The position numbers were made by a program, and so were the translations under genes. Source: Gordionus sp. m RMFG-2023 (lineage: Eukaryota; Nematomorpha; Gordioida; Chordodea; Parachordodidae). Taken from it: a DNA stretch of 64,000 bases. Positions 12,101-24,000 of this stretch are shown one piece after another (position 1 is the stretch's first letter; the number at the start of each line of letters is the position of its first letter). Where the stretch lies: NCBI RefSeq assembly GCF_954871325.1, contig NC_088778.1, positions 17,263,666 through 17,327,665 of the forward strand, given 5' to 3'. Below the pieces are notes generated by a model. The model searched no databases. It was not told where the DNA came from and worked only from the letters and a program-made list of their open reading frames with translations.

Positions 12101-12619
12101 GGCCAGATTATAATAGGAAAAAATGATAGCATTGATAATTTCTCGAAGTATAACCAATCCCATGATAGTGATGAAAATTATGGTATAATGCACTAATGTA
12201 TAATTTTATATATATTTTTTTTAACGAATTTAAATTTTTATTTAAAAAATTGTAACAAATGCTCCATTTCTGGGTGAAAATTGAGTTAAGATCAACCCAC
12301 TATTTTAAATTTCAAATAACCTCAAAAAATTATTTTTCCTTTATAATTAGATAGTTATTGTATTAATTAGATGGTAACTATGTTTAAAAAAAAATACGTA
12401 TAATTGATCGAAGTGCAGTTAGAACCCGAAAGTAATCATACAACATAATTCTTTATTTTTTTTATTATAGGAATAACTAGTCAACAACACTCACTTAAAA
12501 ATGGGAAAGAGCGCTTGTTACGGAAAATCAAAATGTTGAAAGCACTCGAAGATAAGGAATCTAATAATATCATATTTGAACCAGATAGTAAATCTTATCC
12601 AAATATTTCGAACACTTAA
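9173..12619 (+). CDS. DCAF5: DDB1- and CUL4-associated factor 5 (last six exons)
   Basis: DCAF5 is a WD40 substrate receptor of the CUL4-DDB1 ubiquitin ligase. Six exons join in phase: 9,173-9,227, 9,298-9,419, 9,481-9,700, 10,026-10,244, 10,746-12,182 and 12,471-12,619 (stop). All introns are GT..AG and measure 70, 61, 325, 501 and 288 bp. This gives 733 residues. The start holds the last WD repeats: VSGSDDFNVYIWKIPD, then KGHRSIVNQ, then SSGVEKIIKIWSP, all near-identical to the animal DCAF5 pattern. Next comes the family signature MLAFFDSLLQHELEGWDSD (human has MAFFDSLVRREIEGW). The long fifth exon is serine- and asparagine-rich, as the disordered tail of DCAF5 is, with an acidic SSLSSCDEE run after the signature. 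The N-terminal propeller exons (roughly 290 residues in human) are not recognisable upstream; they lie beyond the window or behind a transposon-filled intron. AATAAA signals sit at 12,747-12,757. Confidence 0.92.
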
Positions 12620-12746
12620 CATTTATATTTAATAATGTTATAACTTAAACTCGTACCTTAATTTAAAGATAATTTATAATATATTCAAATAACATTTAAT
12701 GTGTTTTATTTATAAAACTATAATTTTTTTATTCAAAATATTTATC

Positions 12747-12757
12747 AATAAAATAAA
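12747..12757 (+). promoter_or_regulatory. Candidate DCAF5 polyadenylation signals
   Basis: Two overlapping AATAAA hexamers lie about 130 bp after the stop. In DNA this AT-rich the hexamer is common, so position is the only support. Confidence 0.35.
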
Positions 12758-12896
12758 ATGAGGTTTGCTAAATTATATAATTAAAAAACTGTCATTCATA
12801 CTGCTTATTCTATTTTGATATTTTAATTGGGTATTTTGTCATGTGACTTTTCATTAAATTTCGCACGGGTTTAAGGCGATTAATGAATTAAATGCA

Positions 12897-13002
12897 TCTT
12901 AAAAATGTCCATACATAGGAGTCAGCTTTAGCGCCATTTTGTGGTTTGCACGTCGATAAATGGCGCTACAGCAGACTCCTATTTATGGAACTTTTAAAAA
13001 GA
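12897..13002. repeat. Near-perfect hairpin repeat (about 105 bp)
   Basis: The inner arms ataggagtcagctttagcg.. (from 12,915) and its inverted partner ending at 12,982 agree at 23 of 25 positions around an 18-nt loop. Weaker pairing extends the arms outwards to about 45 nt each. It could be a tiny foldback MITE. It lies 280 bp beyond the DCAF5 stop. Confidence 0.65.
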
Positions 13003-13802
13003 GTCACCAATCTTGTAGTGTATGTCGTATTAGGATATGGAATCAGGGAATTCGGAAACTTTCGATTTTTGTGGAAAAATATTATAAAACCATACTGACT
13101 TTTTTAAGTACGATAAAGTAAAAAAAGTTTTTTTTCGCAATTTTAAAATCTCCCCAAAAGAAATTTTGACTAAATTTCGCAATTTAAAAATTTTATATTA
13201 GGTATAAATAAAAAATTTTGTCTGCAACAATGTGAGCATATATAATATTTCTACTTCTGTTTTCCACACAAAATTATCATTGACAATATTGCTAAATTAG
13301 TAATTCCATACAGAATATCCTATGTAATTTCAATTTCTCTTAAAAAAAAATTTCTTAATAAAAAGGACACATTGTTTTTAGAAAACTATAATTATCATCG
13401 AGATATGATATTTCTTTGTTTAAACGCTATAAATATGTTAAAAATTAAATTTTATATAAAGATACTAATCTATAAAAGTAGTTACTATTGCCAATAATAT
13501 GATCAATCATAAATGTATCTTTTTAATTTTTGGATAGCGTCTAATTATTTTAAAATTAAATTTTTTGGAATGATATACTTTCCATTCCTTACTTATCAAC
13601 AAGAAAAGTTCACAATTTTTAGAAAGAAAGAAAGATTTGATTATCATTTAAGGCTTGGAATTATAAGTTATTTTTAAAAGTAGCACCCTTTCCGTGATCA
13701 TTTTTTAAAATCAGTTTGTGAATTTGATAATTTTTTTTGAGAATTTTCATTATATTATACCTTTTCCTTGATCTTCATCAATTTCATAAGGTTTATCCAC
13801 AT
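13003..13802. other. AT-rich DNA, nothing recognised
   Basis: No open frame with family resemblance, no paired ends and no tandem array were seen. Confidence 0.5.
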
Positions 13803-14095
13803 TAGAAGTCTGCAATAGGCAGGTTTTAGCCAAACAAAACTGGCCCATTCATTGTTTTAATTTTTTTAACCCGCCTGACCATGTTTTTTTTAATTCCTAC
13901 TCCCAACCATTTATCTAAATATTTTGTTTAACCCGCCCTATGTTTAAAAATTATTTTAATGGCTAGTTAGGCTCCTATATTTATTATTATATTAAACTTA
14001 TAAAATATACAATATTATGAAATAAAAAATGTTTTTTAATAAATAAAAGTCTGTTCTGCTCATTTCGCCCGAAAAATATTTAAAATTTATCCGAT
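13803..14095. repeat. Truncated copy of the TAGAGGTCTGCA MITE family
   Basis: It begins tagaagtctgcaataggc and shares acccgcc tracts, 'ttttgtttaacccgccc' and 'gtctgttctgctcattt' with the complete copy at 60,954-61,406. The right end is missing. Confidence 0.65.
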
Positions 14096-14162
14096 TATTG
14101 TTTTTATTTTTGGATAGACACTGCAAAATTTGATTGATTAATATTAAAAATAATCTTGGTTT

Positions 14163-14222
14163 TCGGAAAGCATCTGTGGCCTAGCCGATAAGAGCGTCGC
14201 TTGCCAATAGGATGGTTTAGAT
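14163..14222 (+). repeat. tRNA-derived SINE fragment
   Basis: It reads ctgtggcctagccgataaga and then gcgtcgcttgccaatag, matching the A-box half of the SINEs at 53,846 and 54,353. The B-box half is cut off where a MITE begins at 14,223. Confidence 0.6.
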
Positions 14223-14400
14223 TAGTGTTGTTAAACGGTCATTCGGGCTGATTTTTAAAAAGGGTCCGATTATGTTTTTAGCTAAAATAATGTTATTTAA
14301 GCCTCGAGATTTGGCAATAAACCTTTCTGCCATATATGAGTGAAATATTCAGGCTTACATAATATCGTTGTGGCAATCTTAACTGGGTCGTTTTTAAAAA
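14223..14400. mobile_element. TAGTGTTGTTAAAC MITE, right end lost
   Basis: The left end tagtgttgttaaacgg is identical to that of the copy at 30,886, and the interior (aataatgtta, cctcgagatttggcaa) matches the other family members. The right terminal repeat is not recognisable, and the similarity fades near 14,400. Confidence 0.65.
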
Positions 14401-14559
14401 TAGAATTAGTTTGGGTAAAAGATGTTTGTAATAAATAATCATATTTAATAAATCTTTTAAAAAATGTTATGTTGTGAGAGTTTGTCTAAATTTTATCCTG
14501 AAACCTTAAACTTAGTGATATATATATATGCAATTAAAAGTTGAAGAAAACCCCTACCT

Positions 14560-17110
14560 TACCTAATGGGCTAAGTATACTGAAGGCAATATCACTTTGA
14601 AGGTACCGTGCGTTTAGCGATAGCGCTGTCTTCTTTGGGAAAGGAAACCTAAGTAGAAGTTAACCAAATGATTAGTCATAAGCCGACGCAAGATTCCAAA
14701 AACACGTATTTTAAGAATAATGGTAATAAATTCATTAATAATAGGTATATTGTCAACAAATTGAATCATAATAATTATAAATCTAGTTTTAAACCTAACT
14801 TCATGCAAAAAAAGTCATTGCTTGAATATATTTTCTAATAAAGTTACCATTGATGCGAAGATAAATGGTTTGTGGTTTACAATGAATTCGATACCGGTGC
14901 TGCATGCAGTATGATAGATGAAGTTGCCTGGAGACGCATTGGAAAATAATCACTATCGCCTCCATATGAATTAATGCGGTTTAATAATATCAAAATCGAA
15001 GTGTTGGGTAATGTACAGTGAAAGTCGAGGTAAATATCATTTCTAAATTTTTACCTATCTGGTTAGTAAAGGAGTGAATTCCCTTATTTTTGGAATGTCT
15101 TTTCTTAGAGAATTTGATAAGCTCCGATAATATTTCAACGCTTTATGCAAAACCTAATAAAGTAAATTCCTATGGTTAATGTATTTTTAGACGACATAAT
15201 AATTGCGGGCGAGAATATCATAGTTAGAAGAAGATTACATAAGTCTGGATTGACAACGAACACCTATAAAATTAAAATTGGAGAAAAGTCAGTTACTTAT
15301 TTGGGTCATATTATTGACGAATTCGGAATTCACCCCACAGAAGATAAGCTTATTGGCATAAAAAATTGTAAGCACCGTCAAATATGAAAGTATTACGTTT
15401 GTTTCTAAGGATGTTATCTACCTTGTGTCGTATATACAAAATTTACATTATATTTATGCGCCTCTACACCGACTAACGAGTAAAAATGTTAGTTGGTTGT
15501 TCAGCTCAAGAAAATTAAATATTTAATTAATAAAGTTATAAATATATTATTAAAAGAGGATACAATAACTCCTTATTCTGCCGATATTCCTATCGATTTC
15601 TTGTGACGCTTCCGAAGTGGCCTAGGTGCTGTTATTGCACACCGATTTCTTACTGGCCAGAAAAACCTATTGCTTACGCAACTTTCGGCAGCTGAAGAGA
15701 ATTACGCCACCATTGATCGGAGGCCTCGGCGATCATGTTTGCTATCGAGAAGTTCCATCAATATATTAATGGAAGTCATTTTATTTTGGTTACGGATAAC
15801 AAACCTTTAAAATATATTTTAGGTGACTAATGAAACCTAAATAAAATAACCGTTTAATACGGTGGTCGACGAAGCTATTAAATTACGACTATGCGATAAT
15901 TCATAGACCTAGTAATCAAAACAAATGTGTCGACGCTCTGTCCCGTTTGGGGGTAGAGAGAGCAAAAAACAATGGGGTTACAAATAATTTCGAAAATAAA
16001 ATCAGAAAATTAAATATTAATTTAATAGAAGATTTATCTTTCACTCTTAGCAAAGTCATAAGTAAGAATGATAACAATCTGAAAGAGATTATTAAATAAA
16101 TTAATAATCATTGGTATATTGATAATATAAATAATTATTCAGAGATTTAAAAAAAATTTATATCAATTAAAAATAATATTTCGTTCGAAGAAGGATTATT
16201 ATTTTATAATGATAGGATTATTATCCCTGATAATCTAAAGGAGGTTTTGAATGTTATTCATCAAGGACATCCTGAGATAGTGCGAATGAAATAATTATAG
16301 ATACTATATTTTTTGGGCAAATATTGATCGTGATGTTGAAGATTTCGTTAAATACTGCAAGAGTTGAAGGAAGATCGGGAGCCAGAGAACTGCCGCTATA
16401 TAATTGAAACATTCCTACCCGATCTTGGGAATGAATAAACTTTGATTTGACAGGCCTTTACATGGAAAGTATTGGTTAATTTGCATAGACGCCTTCAGCA
16501 AATGGGTTGAAGTTGCAATCTTAACATATTAATTCGGCGAATGTAATAAATAATTTGCGTAATTATTTTGTTAGATTTGGGTTACCTCCCTACATTGTTT
16601 CAGATAACGGTACTCAGTTTACTGGATGTGTATTTAAAGCGTTTCTTTTTAAAAACAACATAAAACATTTTAGATCGGCATCTTATAACCCCAAATAAAA
16701 GTTTGACTGACTTATATACCTACTATAAAACGCGTTTCTATGTTGGAAGGAGATGTCGGACTTCGGACCAGTTAAATTTAGCTAATTTTTTAATTCCTCA
16801 TCGAAATACTCCATATGTAACTACTGGGAAATCCCCTGCCGAAATGATGTTTGGAATGCCGCTCAGGACGACGTTAGATAAGTGGAAACTATATACGAGA
16901 GAAAGGACTTGAAAAGGAATTATGGAAACAAAAATAATAATGAAAGGAACGTTGAGCCCCGTGAATTTGAAAAGAAGCAAACGATTTGGGTAGAAAAAGG
17001 AAAGACATGAATTGGAAAATATGATCTAAAAGGATAATTTTTTTTAAATTTATTTTTCTGTTCCAGGAGGTTCCACATTCATCCTTTAATTCCCATATGG
17101 TATAGTATTG
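14560..17110 (+). mobile_element. Ty3/gypsy-type LTR retrotransposon fossil (older)
   Basis: In order on the plus strand: an aspartic-protease-like FDTGAACSMID near 14,890, a reverse transcriptase piece (FLDDIIIAGEN, then TYLGHIIDEFGIHP) at 15,172-15,387, an RNase H-like stretch near 15,600-15,950, and integrase pieces to about 16,910 (RNTPYVTTGKSPAEMMFG). It is heavily broken, with well over ten breaks, and no terminal repeats could be paired. It looks clearly older than the Ty3 element at 21,058. Confidence 0.8.
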
Positions 17111-17249
17111 TTGGTTGTCCATCCTTTTATCATACAGGTTTGTCGGTCATATCATCTTAAGTAGTCGGCCATAGCATCTTGGCATGATAGTTTTATCTTA
17201 AATTTGATGTCATTTATTCAGCATCATTGAGGTTGATTTGAGAAATATT

Positions 17250-17816
17250 TAAATAGATTAGTCAGTAAAATGTGTTTATCCCTTCCAATTATATCCCAAA
17301 TTTATTATTTCTACCCTTTAATTACCTAAAACACTTATCCCTTAAATTATAATCCTAAATTTCAGATATTAAACATGAACTTACTGATCCCACTAGTTAT
17401 GAGGCTTTTTGTTCCTATGATGGGTGCTCTTTCACTTTTCTTGGGTCGTCATTAATAACACCCAAAATTTCAAAAATAAATCATAAATGGCTTACTCCTT
17501 TATTATAACTTTTGATATATATAAATCTACATTTTAACATGGAAAACCAAAAATATACTATTAATCTTACATATACAATATTACCCATGTATATACATAA
17601 ACTTGTAACATATAAAATATTGAAATTTGCAGCATCTTCTTGACTTTCAATCTATCTTTAACTCATGTTCTGCCTTTACTTACTTTTAATTGACTTTCAT
17701 ATCTAGGATTTGCCATACTTTTTATTTGATCACATTATTTTTTTATTTCATTTATCAATCCTTTTTTTTAAATATATATTAACATTATCAAAATATTCAA
17801 CATCCATAATGTTTAT
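17250..17816. other. Pyrimidine-rich tract, left part
   Basis: The plus strand is visibly dominated by T and C, with purine runs scarce, and no open frame has resemblance to a family. The same bias resumes at 18,571, directly after the inserted hAT element. Confidence 0.5.
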
Positions 17817-18570
17817 TAGGGCTGTGCCGATCCACATATTTTTCGCCGATCCGATTCGATATTTTCCGATATTGCTTCAAAACCGATACAGATCCGATAT
17901 TTTTACTGATTTTTAATCACCCCCGTTTGAACCAAATGTAATTAAGATATCATTATTTTTTATGCAAAAAATCGAATTATGAATTTAATTTATTTTTTTT
18001 ATTTCTACAATTAAGACTATAATAAAAAAATATATATTTAATAAATCCATTTTATGTTGGAATTATAAAATTGTAATTAATATATAAAATTATAATATAT
18101 TAGATTTTTTTAATAAATAAGCGAGCCTATACATTTTCTGGGAATAATCTACGATATGGACTATCTTTATCTCCTGCCATACTGAAGGCAGACTCAGATG
18201 ATTCCGCAGATAACACATTTTGCAAAATTATCTTTGTCCTTGGTAAAATATTTCCATAATTCAGATAAAAAATTCTTTTATTTAAAGTATAAATAAAAAA
18301 ATTGGCGTTATTTAAAAAGATTTAAAATAAATAAAACTTTGGGTGTTCCTTTCTATTTTTATAAAATAAAACTTTTAAAATACTATAAAAAGAAATAAAA
18401 TTTAAAAAAATTATTTAGAAAATACTATAATAATGTAAAATAAATATACATAACATAAAATAAAATAAAATAACAAAAAAAATGTAAAATCGGATCGGAT
18501 CGGTTTTTTACATGTATCGGCCCCGCTAAATATCAGTACCGATCCGATATTTAATATCGGCACAGCCCTA
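17817..18570 (-). mobile_element. Internally deleted hAT, TAGGGCTGTGCCGAT ends
   Basis: The ends tagggctgtgccgatcc and (reverse complement) tagggctgtgccgatatt are inverted. The flanks atgtttat (17809-17816) and atttttat (18571-18578) match at 7 of 8. Subterminal DNA is packed with CGGATC and CCGAT words. A short piece of transposase remains on the minus strand near 18,130-18,250: SAESSESAFSMAGD followed by a conserved R, the hAT dimerisation motif. This is the clearest complete member of the GTGCCGAT family in the window. Confidence 0.85.
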
Positions 18571-19440
18571 ATTTTTATTTATTTTTTTTTAAATATTAAC
18601 AAAAATCAAAATTTTCCTTTTTTTTACTCCAAAAAAAATATTTATCCCATTAAGCAACTTTTTTATTCCATTATTTGTGAGGCCCTGGATGCCTTTCTTC
18701 ATTTCCTTAGGTTTAAAGGTTAATATAATAATACTAATTTTCAAAATACATCAAATATTTCATTTATTTCCATGACATTTCATATATATTTTAACTATTA
18801 ATAATATCTCTGCGATATATAATGCTTTCTCCATTTATATGTCCCCAAATTTTAAAAGTAAGCCAATATCCATGTAATATACAATGGTTCTTCATTTATA
18901 TACCACCATTCTAAAAGTAAAAATAAATAACTGTCCTGGCAATATATAATATCCTCTATTTATATGCCCCAATTCTAAAAATAAACCTCAAAAAATGAAC
19001 TCCTTTAAATCCATGCTTTATTTTCTCTCATTTATTTTAATTTTAATACCCATCTTTCTTTTGTTGTAATATACAATTTATAAATATTTTATTTTTTTAA
19101 AAAAAATACATTTATGGTATTAAACCTTTTTTTTATTATCATGAAACAAATTTTCATACTTTAACATTCAAATCTTTAATTGATTTCTCCTATTTTTAAT
19201 ATCATGAAAGTAATTGTCTAAAATGAACCCATTTTTAATTACCAAAAACAAATTTTCTTTTATATTTTCTAAAATTATAACTTTTCTTTAATACTATTCA
19301 GCTTCATTAATTTATATTACCCATTTCTTCTCTCTTTTATAAAAAATTTGCATTAATTCCATTAATTCACCTTTTAATTCCTTTCCTCATTTCCAGCTAA
19401 TTGGAACTAATTTAATTTGGGTGTAAATGTAAAAAATATG
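18571..19440. other. Pyrimidine-rich tract, right part, with tandem repeats
   Basis: It continues the T/C-rich bias of 17,250-17,816. At 18,803-18,990 a unit of about 70 bp (catttatat, then cc(a/c)-rich, then attctaaaa-taa) occurs three times. No gene is seen. Confidence 0.5.
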
Positions 19441-19789
19441 AGCAGCCCTCCATATGTTTGTGGGCAAGCCGCACGTACTTGTACGCGCAACATTTCAAAA
19501 AATGTTGCTTAAACGTCTATAAGCTTAAAATGAGGGGGCAAAAAAAGAGCCTATACCTGAGAACTTCAGTATAATTTAATTACTTTAGGTCAGGGGGGAG
19601 GGGTGGATAATTTTAAATTGGAGATATCTCTGTAAGTGCTAATTGATTACAAATTGGTTTTGAGAAGATTCCTGTATTTGATTACATTATATATTTAAGA
19701 ATTAATTGATTACCATGAAAAATTAAGAAATTAATACCATGAAAATCAAGAATTTAAATATATCGGATCCTTTGAATACTGAATCTTAA

Positions 19790-20990
19790 TAGTAATTGTT
19801 TTAATAAGTAAAATCTACTAGAGATGTATTTGGTAATAAAAAAAATTTTACTTTGATTGAGCGAAAATTTTGGATTATGAGCTTTTCATTTGAAATATCT
19901 CTTTGATGCGAAATAGTTTTTTGATAGATTTCTTGCAGTTGTTTAGTTTTATAAATTGTTTCATATTGATATTTAATTCCATCACAGCCTTTATAGTTTT
20001 GTAGTACCATAGTGATTTTTGAATTTGAGATGATTTTTGGGTAGAAGATACCATTTATTGTCCGGAGGCAATTATTGATAAAGGATTGAAGTTGTCTATT
20101 TTCTGTTTTGTTTATTTCCCATATGTCCCCTCCATATATTATATAGGAATTATTGTCGAGTAAGATCCGCAGTCTGGTAAATACCGAGATCTCTTTTGTT
20201 TTCCATACTTTCATATACTTATAAAAAGGCCCTCTCGCTTTTTGTATTCTAGTCTTCATTTCTTCTTTGCAACTGCCTTTAATATCCAGTGTGACCCCTA
20301 AGTACTTTATTTTGTCTACCATTTTAACTGCATTATCTTTAACCGTATGATTTTCGAGGAGTTGCGCGTTTGGGGAACGGAGAATAACTGTTTTGTTGAT
20401 GTTTATCGTTAGTCCAATTCTATGACTCAAGGTCTTTAATAGGTAGAGTTTTTGGTTTCTTCTATATTTTTGGATGTTACAACGATCTGCTTATGATATT
20501 ATTCTATTTTCAAAAAGTATCGTCTCATTTGACCTTATATCTGCTAGATTCTTTTATGACCTTATTATGATATTAAACAGGAGTGCGATAGATTATAGCC
20601 GTTTTATACCTTTTTTTTTATCCTGAAGGAAGGGGATATTTTATTGACTTTGAAGCATGCAACCAGTTTGAATAGTAATTTTTTAGATGAAAGTAATGTT
20701 GGGTTCTATTCCACACTGACAGCAGATCTTTATGGTTAACATTATCAAAGGTTCTACTAAAATCTACGAATGAAGTAGGAGAGTATTTTGTATTTGCAGC
20801 ATTTCTGTATAATTATTTTCAGGGCTAATATTAGCTCCAGTATGTTTTTGTTTGGCCTGTACTCTCATATGTATATGGGGAAAAGATGAGGTGAAGATGA
20901 TATGATTCTATCTTTTAAGAGGACCTTAAAAATCTTGTGCATAAAATGTAAAAGATTGATTACATAGGGATATATGGTATTTATTGTATA
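19790..20990 (-). mobile_element. LINE, 3' half, reverse transcriptase C-terminus
   Basis: A 209-residue open frame (20,430 to 19,801) reads GLTININKTVIL, then KIKYLGVTLDIKG, EEMKTRIQKARGPFYK, FTRLRILLDNNSYIIYGG and LQSFINNCLRTI. These are the thumb and C-terminal blocks of APE-type LINE reverse transcriptases, closest by eye to RTE/CR1-like elements. Just upstream near 20,480 the YADD catalytic motif has decayed to stop-ADR, so the copy is dead. A block at about 20,690-20,830 is shared with the LINE at 26,587, which shows that these are two copies. The 5' end is lost near 20,990. Confidence 0.85.
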
Positions 20991-21057
20991 TATAATATTA
21001 TGACACAGGTTGACAATTAAGAAATTGAAGAATTAATTTAAAATAACAAATACAAAA

Positions 21058-24000
21058 TGTTGATATGACCGATTAATACTAACCTTTAAATTATTTATTT
21101 TTTATACTTTATGGTGGCAGTTCCGCTACATATTCGAGGAAATCTTAAATAAATAAATAAATATGAAATAGATTCCCAATAATAATGTTAATATAAATAT
21201 TGAATTTCCAATATACTCAGGCAATGGCGATCTTTTTTTGAGTAGATTCGAAGACATCTTCAAGGACACTCAGATCTTGGACATTGAAAAAGCAGGTTCC
21301 TTTACAAGAAGACTACCAGATGAGGTATATATCAAGCTCAAATCGATATGTTCACCTACCGACTTCATCAATCCATCGATGATTGAAAAATTCAGATATT
21401 ACACCCGAGGAAATCTACAAGTTCTAACTTATTATTATTTAACGCAGCTGTACAAGGTAAAAACAAAAATTACATCAATTGGGTAAGTAGATTATGCATT
21501 TTAAAAGATGAATGTTTGCTAAGTGATAGTAGAGTTATTGAAAAAGTAAAAATTTCATCAATCAGCAAAAATATTAGGCAGAAAATTACGTTAAAAGAAA
21601 ACATTACATTAGCAGAAGTTCTTACTTTAAGAGATGATTTTGAAGAGTTAGAATTGAAAGAAAATATAATTGCAAAGTTGAAAATATTTCTTTAAACGAA
21701 AATACAGAAGATGATACAACCGTGAAACATATAGAAATGCAAAGAGGCAGGAAAACAGAAGAAAATAAACAATTGGTGAGATTTGGAAACCATGACGAAC
21801 GACAAAATTTACAATCTAATTACGATAACAAACAACAATGGACAACAAGAGGCCATGACTTTCAAAGAAATAATTATCAAGGAAATAATTATAACCCCAG
21901 ATATCAAGGAAATAATTACAACCCTAGATATCAGAATTATAACACGAATTATTACAACAACGTCAGAGCAAACTATCCAGGATTGTACAATAATTCTTCG
22001 AGATTTGATAATATAGCTAGTTATTAACAATAACTATTATAATTATAGGTTTAATAATGATTATAATTACAGATATAACAGACATTATAACGATTCAAGA
22101 TTTATTCAAAGACATAACGATAATCATAATATTGGAAATCAAGGAAGAAATCAAGTATGCAATTGTAAATATCATAACTACGACAATAATCAATCACGAT
22201 ATACAAATAAAGTAAACACTGTAAATATAGAAGAGATAAAAGAAGATGATAATGACAAACTAGAAAGAAAAGAATATAATTTATACAATTTAGACATAAA
22301 CAATATGGATACCGATAATAATTACACAGCTAACGATGCTTATAAGTCACGGTATATTTGAACGACATGCCTATTTTGATGCAGATTGATACCGGCTCAA
22401 GGTATAGTATCCTACCGATTCATATCGCGAAAAAGATTGGAGTAAAAATCCTAAATAAATCAGATATTAAATTAACTGGATATGATGGAAACACAATAAA
22501 TATATTAGGAACTACCAAATTCAAGGCAAATTCGAGGACAAAAGTCAAATCTTAACTGCTTATGTAGTCCAGAGTGATAAGATTGCACTGTTAGGAAGGA
22601 CCTGGATAACAGTTTATGGGAATATACTAGATAAATTTGTGAATATGGTCGAGGATGATTATGATAATACTATACAAGAATTAATTAAGCAATGCAATTT
22701 TAAACTTAACAAAAACCAATGCTTCGCAGCTTTGTCAAATTACGTTTAAAACACGATGCCACACCGAAAATCATACCGCCAAGGCGTATACCATATTCTA
22801 GAATTGATTTGATAACAAAAGAACTTCAAAAGTGGATAAACGTTAAAATTATTGAACCTGTTGAAGATGTTAGATGGGCTAGTTCTCTCACTCCCGTTTA
22901 TAAGAGCGATGGTACACTTCGGCTCTGTTCCGACTTCTAAAATACTATCAACCCTGCTTTACAAGATTTCAAGTACCCTATACCAGCATTAATGATTTAA
23001 TCGCAAAATTATCTAAAGGCAAGAAATTTACCAAGATAGATTTTAAAAACGCGTTTCTCCAAATACCTATACACAGAGAATCGATTTTCTTACGATATCG
23101 ACACATAAGGGCTATTATAGGTTTACGAGTCTGCTGATTGGTTTAAAAACTTCGGCAATTTTCCAACAAACTATGGATAACATTTTCGGTGATTTAAAAG
23201 ATGTTATATTTTACATTGACGACTTGTTAATTACAGGTGATAACGATGAGCATTTGGAGAACATTAAAAAAGTATTCGAAAAGATCATCAAGTATGGATT
23301 AACCCCAATTTCGACAAAAGTTTATTCCTGCAAGATAAAATACGCTTTTTGGGATATGATATAGACAAACATGGTATACATCTCAACGATGATAAGATAA
23401 AAGCTATTTCTAACATGCCGAACCGAAGACAAAAGATGAATTAGCAACTTTTTGGGGATGGCGAGCTATTATAGAAAATTTTTATGTAATTTTACGGACA
23501 TAGCTGATCCTTTATACAAAATGGTTAATAAAGACAAATGGTTATGGGATAGTACACATCAAGAAAGCTTCGACGACCTAAAAAAACTGATAAGTATTCC
23601 GCCTACGTTAAATTTTTATAATCCGGATCTACCAATAGGCATTGCAACTGATGCTTCAAAGAAAAATCTAGGCGCAGTCTTATTTCATATTAAAGGTGAT
23701 GGCAAAGAGAAACCCATTGCTTTCGCGTCAAGAGCTTTATTAAAATCAGAGTTTAATTACACTAATATAGAGAGGGAAGCTTTGTACCGGATTGTTTGTC
23801 AAGATTACCTCAAATGAACACAGAAGATATGGTACAAATAGATGATTAAAAAATTGATGACAAATTTTGGGACTTACCAATAAATTTTAAAAGAATAGTT
23901 CAAGAAACTAGTATTGATATCGAATTAATGGAGGTAATGAACAACATAAAGAATCGTGAACAGATAAAGAATAAAATTTATAAAAATATGGAAATGGAAC

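Noticed and set aside
11624-12193. Minus-strand open frames opposite DCAF5
   Set aside because: Shadows of the asparagine-rich DCAF5 exon on the other strand.
12183-12196. DCAF5 ending at 12,196 in GIMH
   Set aside because: A good donor (tatg/gtataa) and an in-phase exon at 12,471-12,619 continue the protein with a lysine-rich tail and its own stop. Read-through to the nearer stop is possible but less likely.
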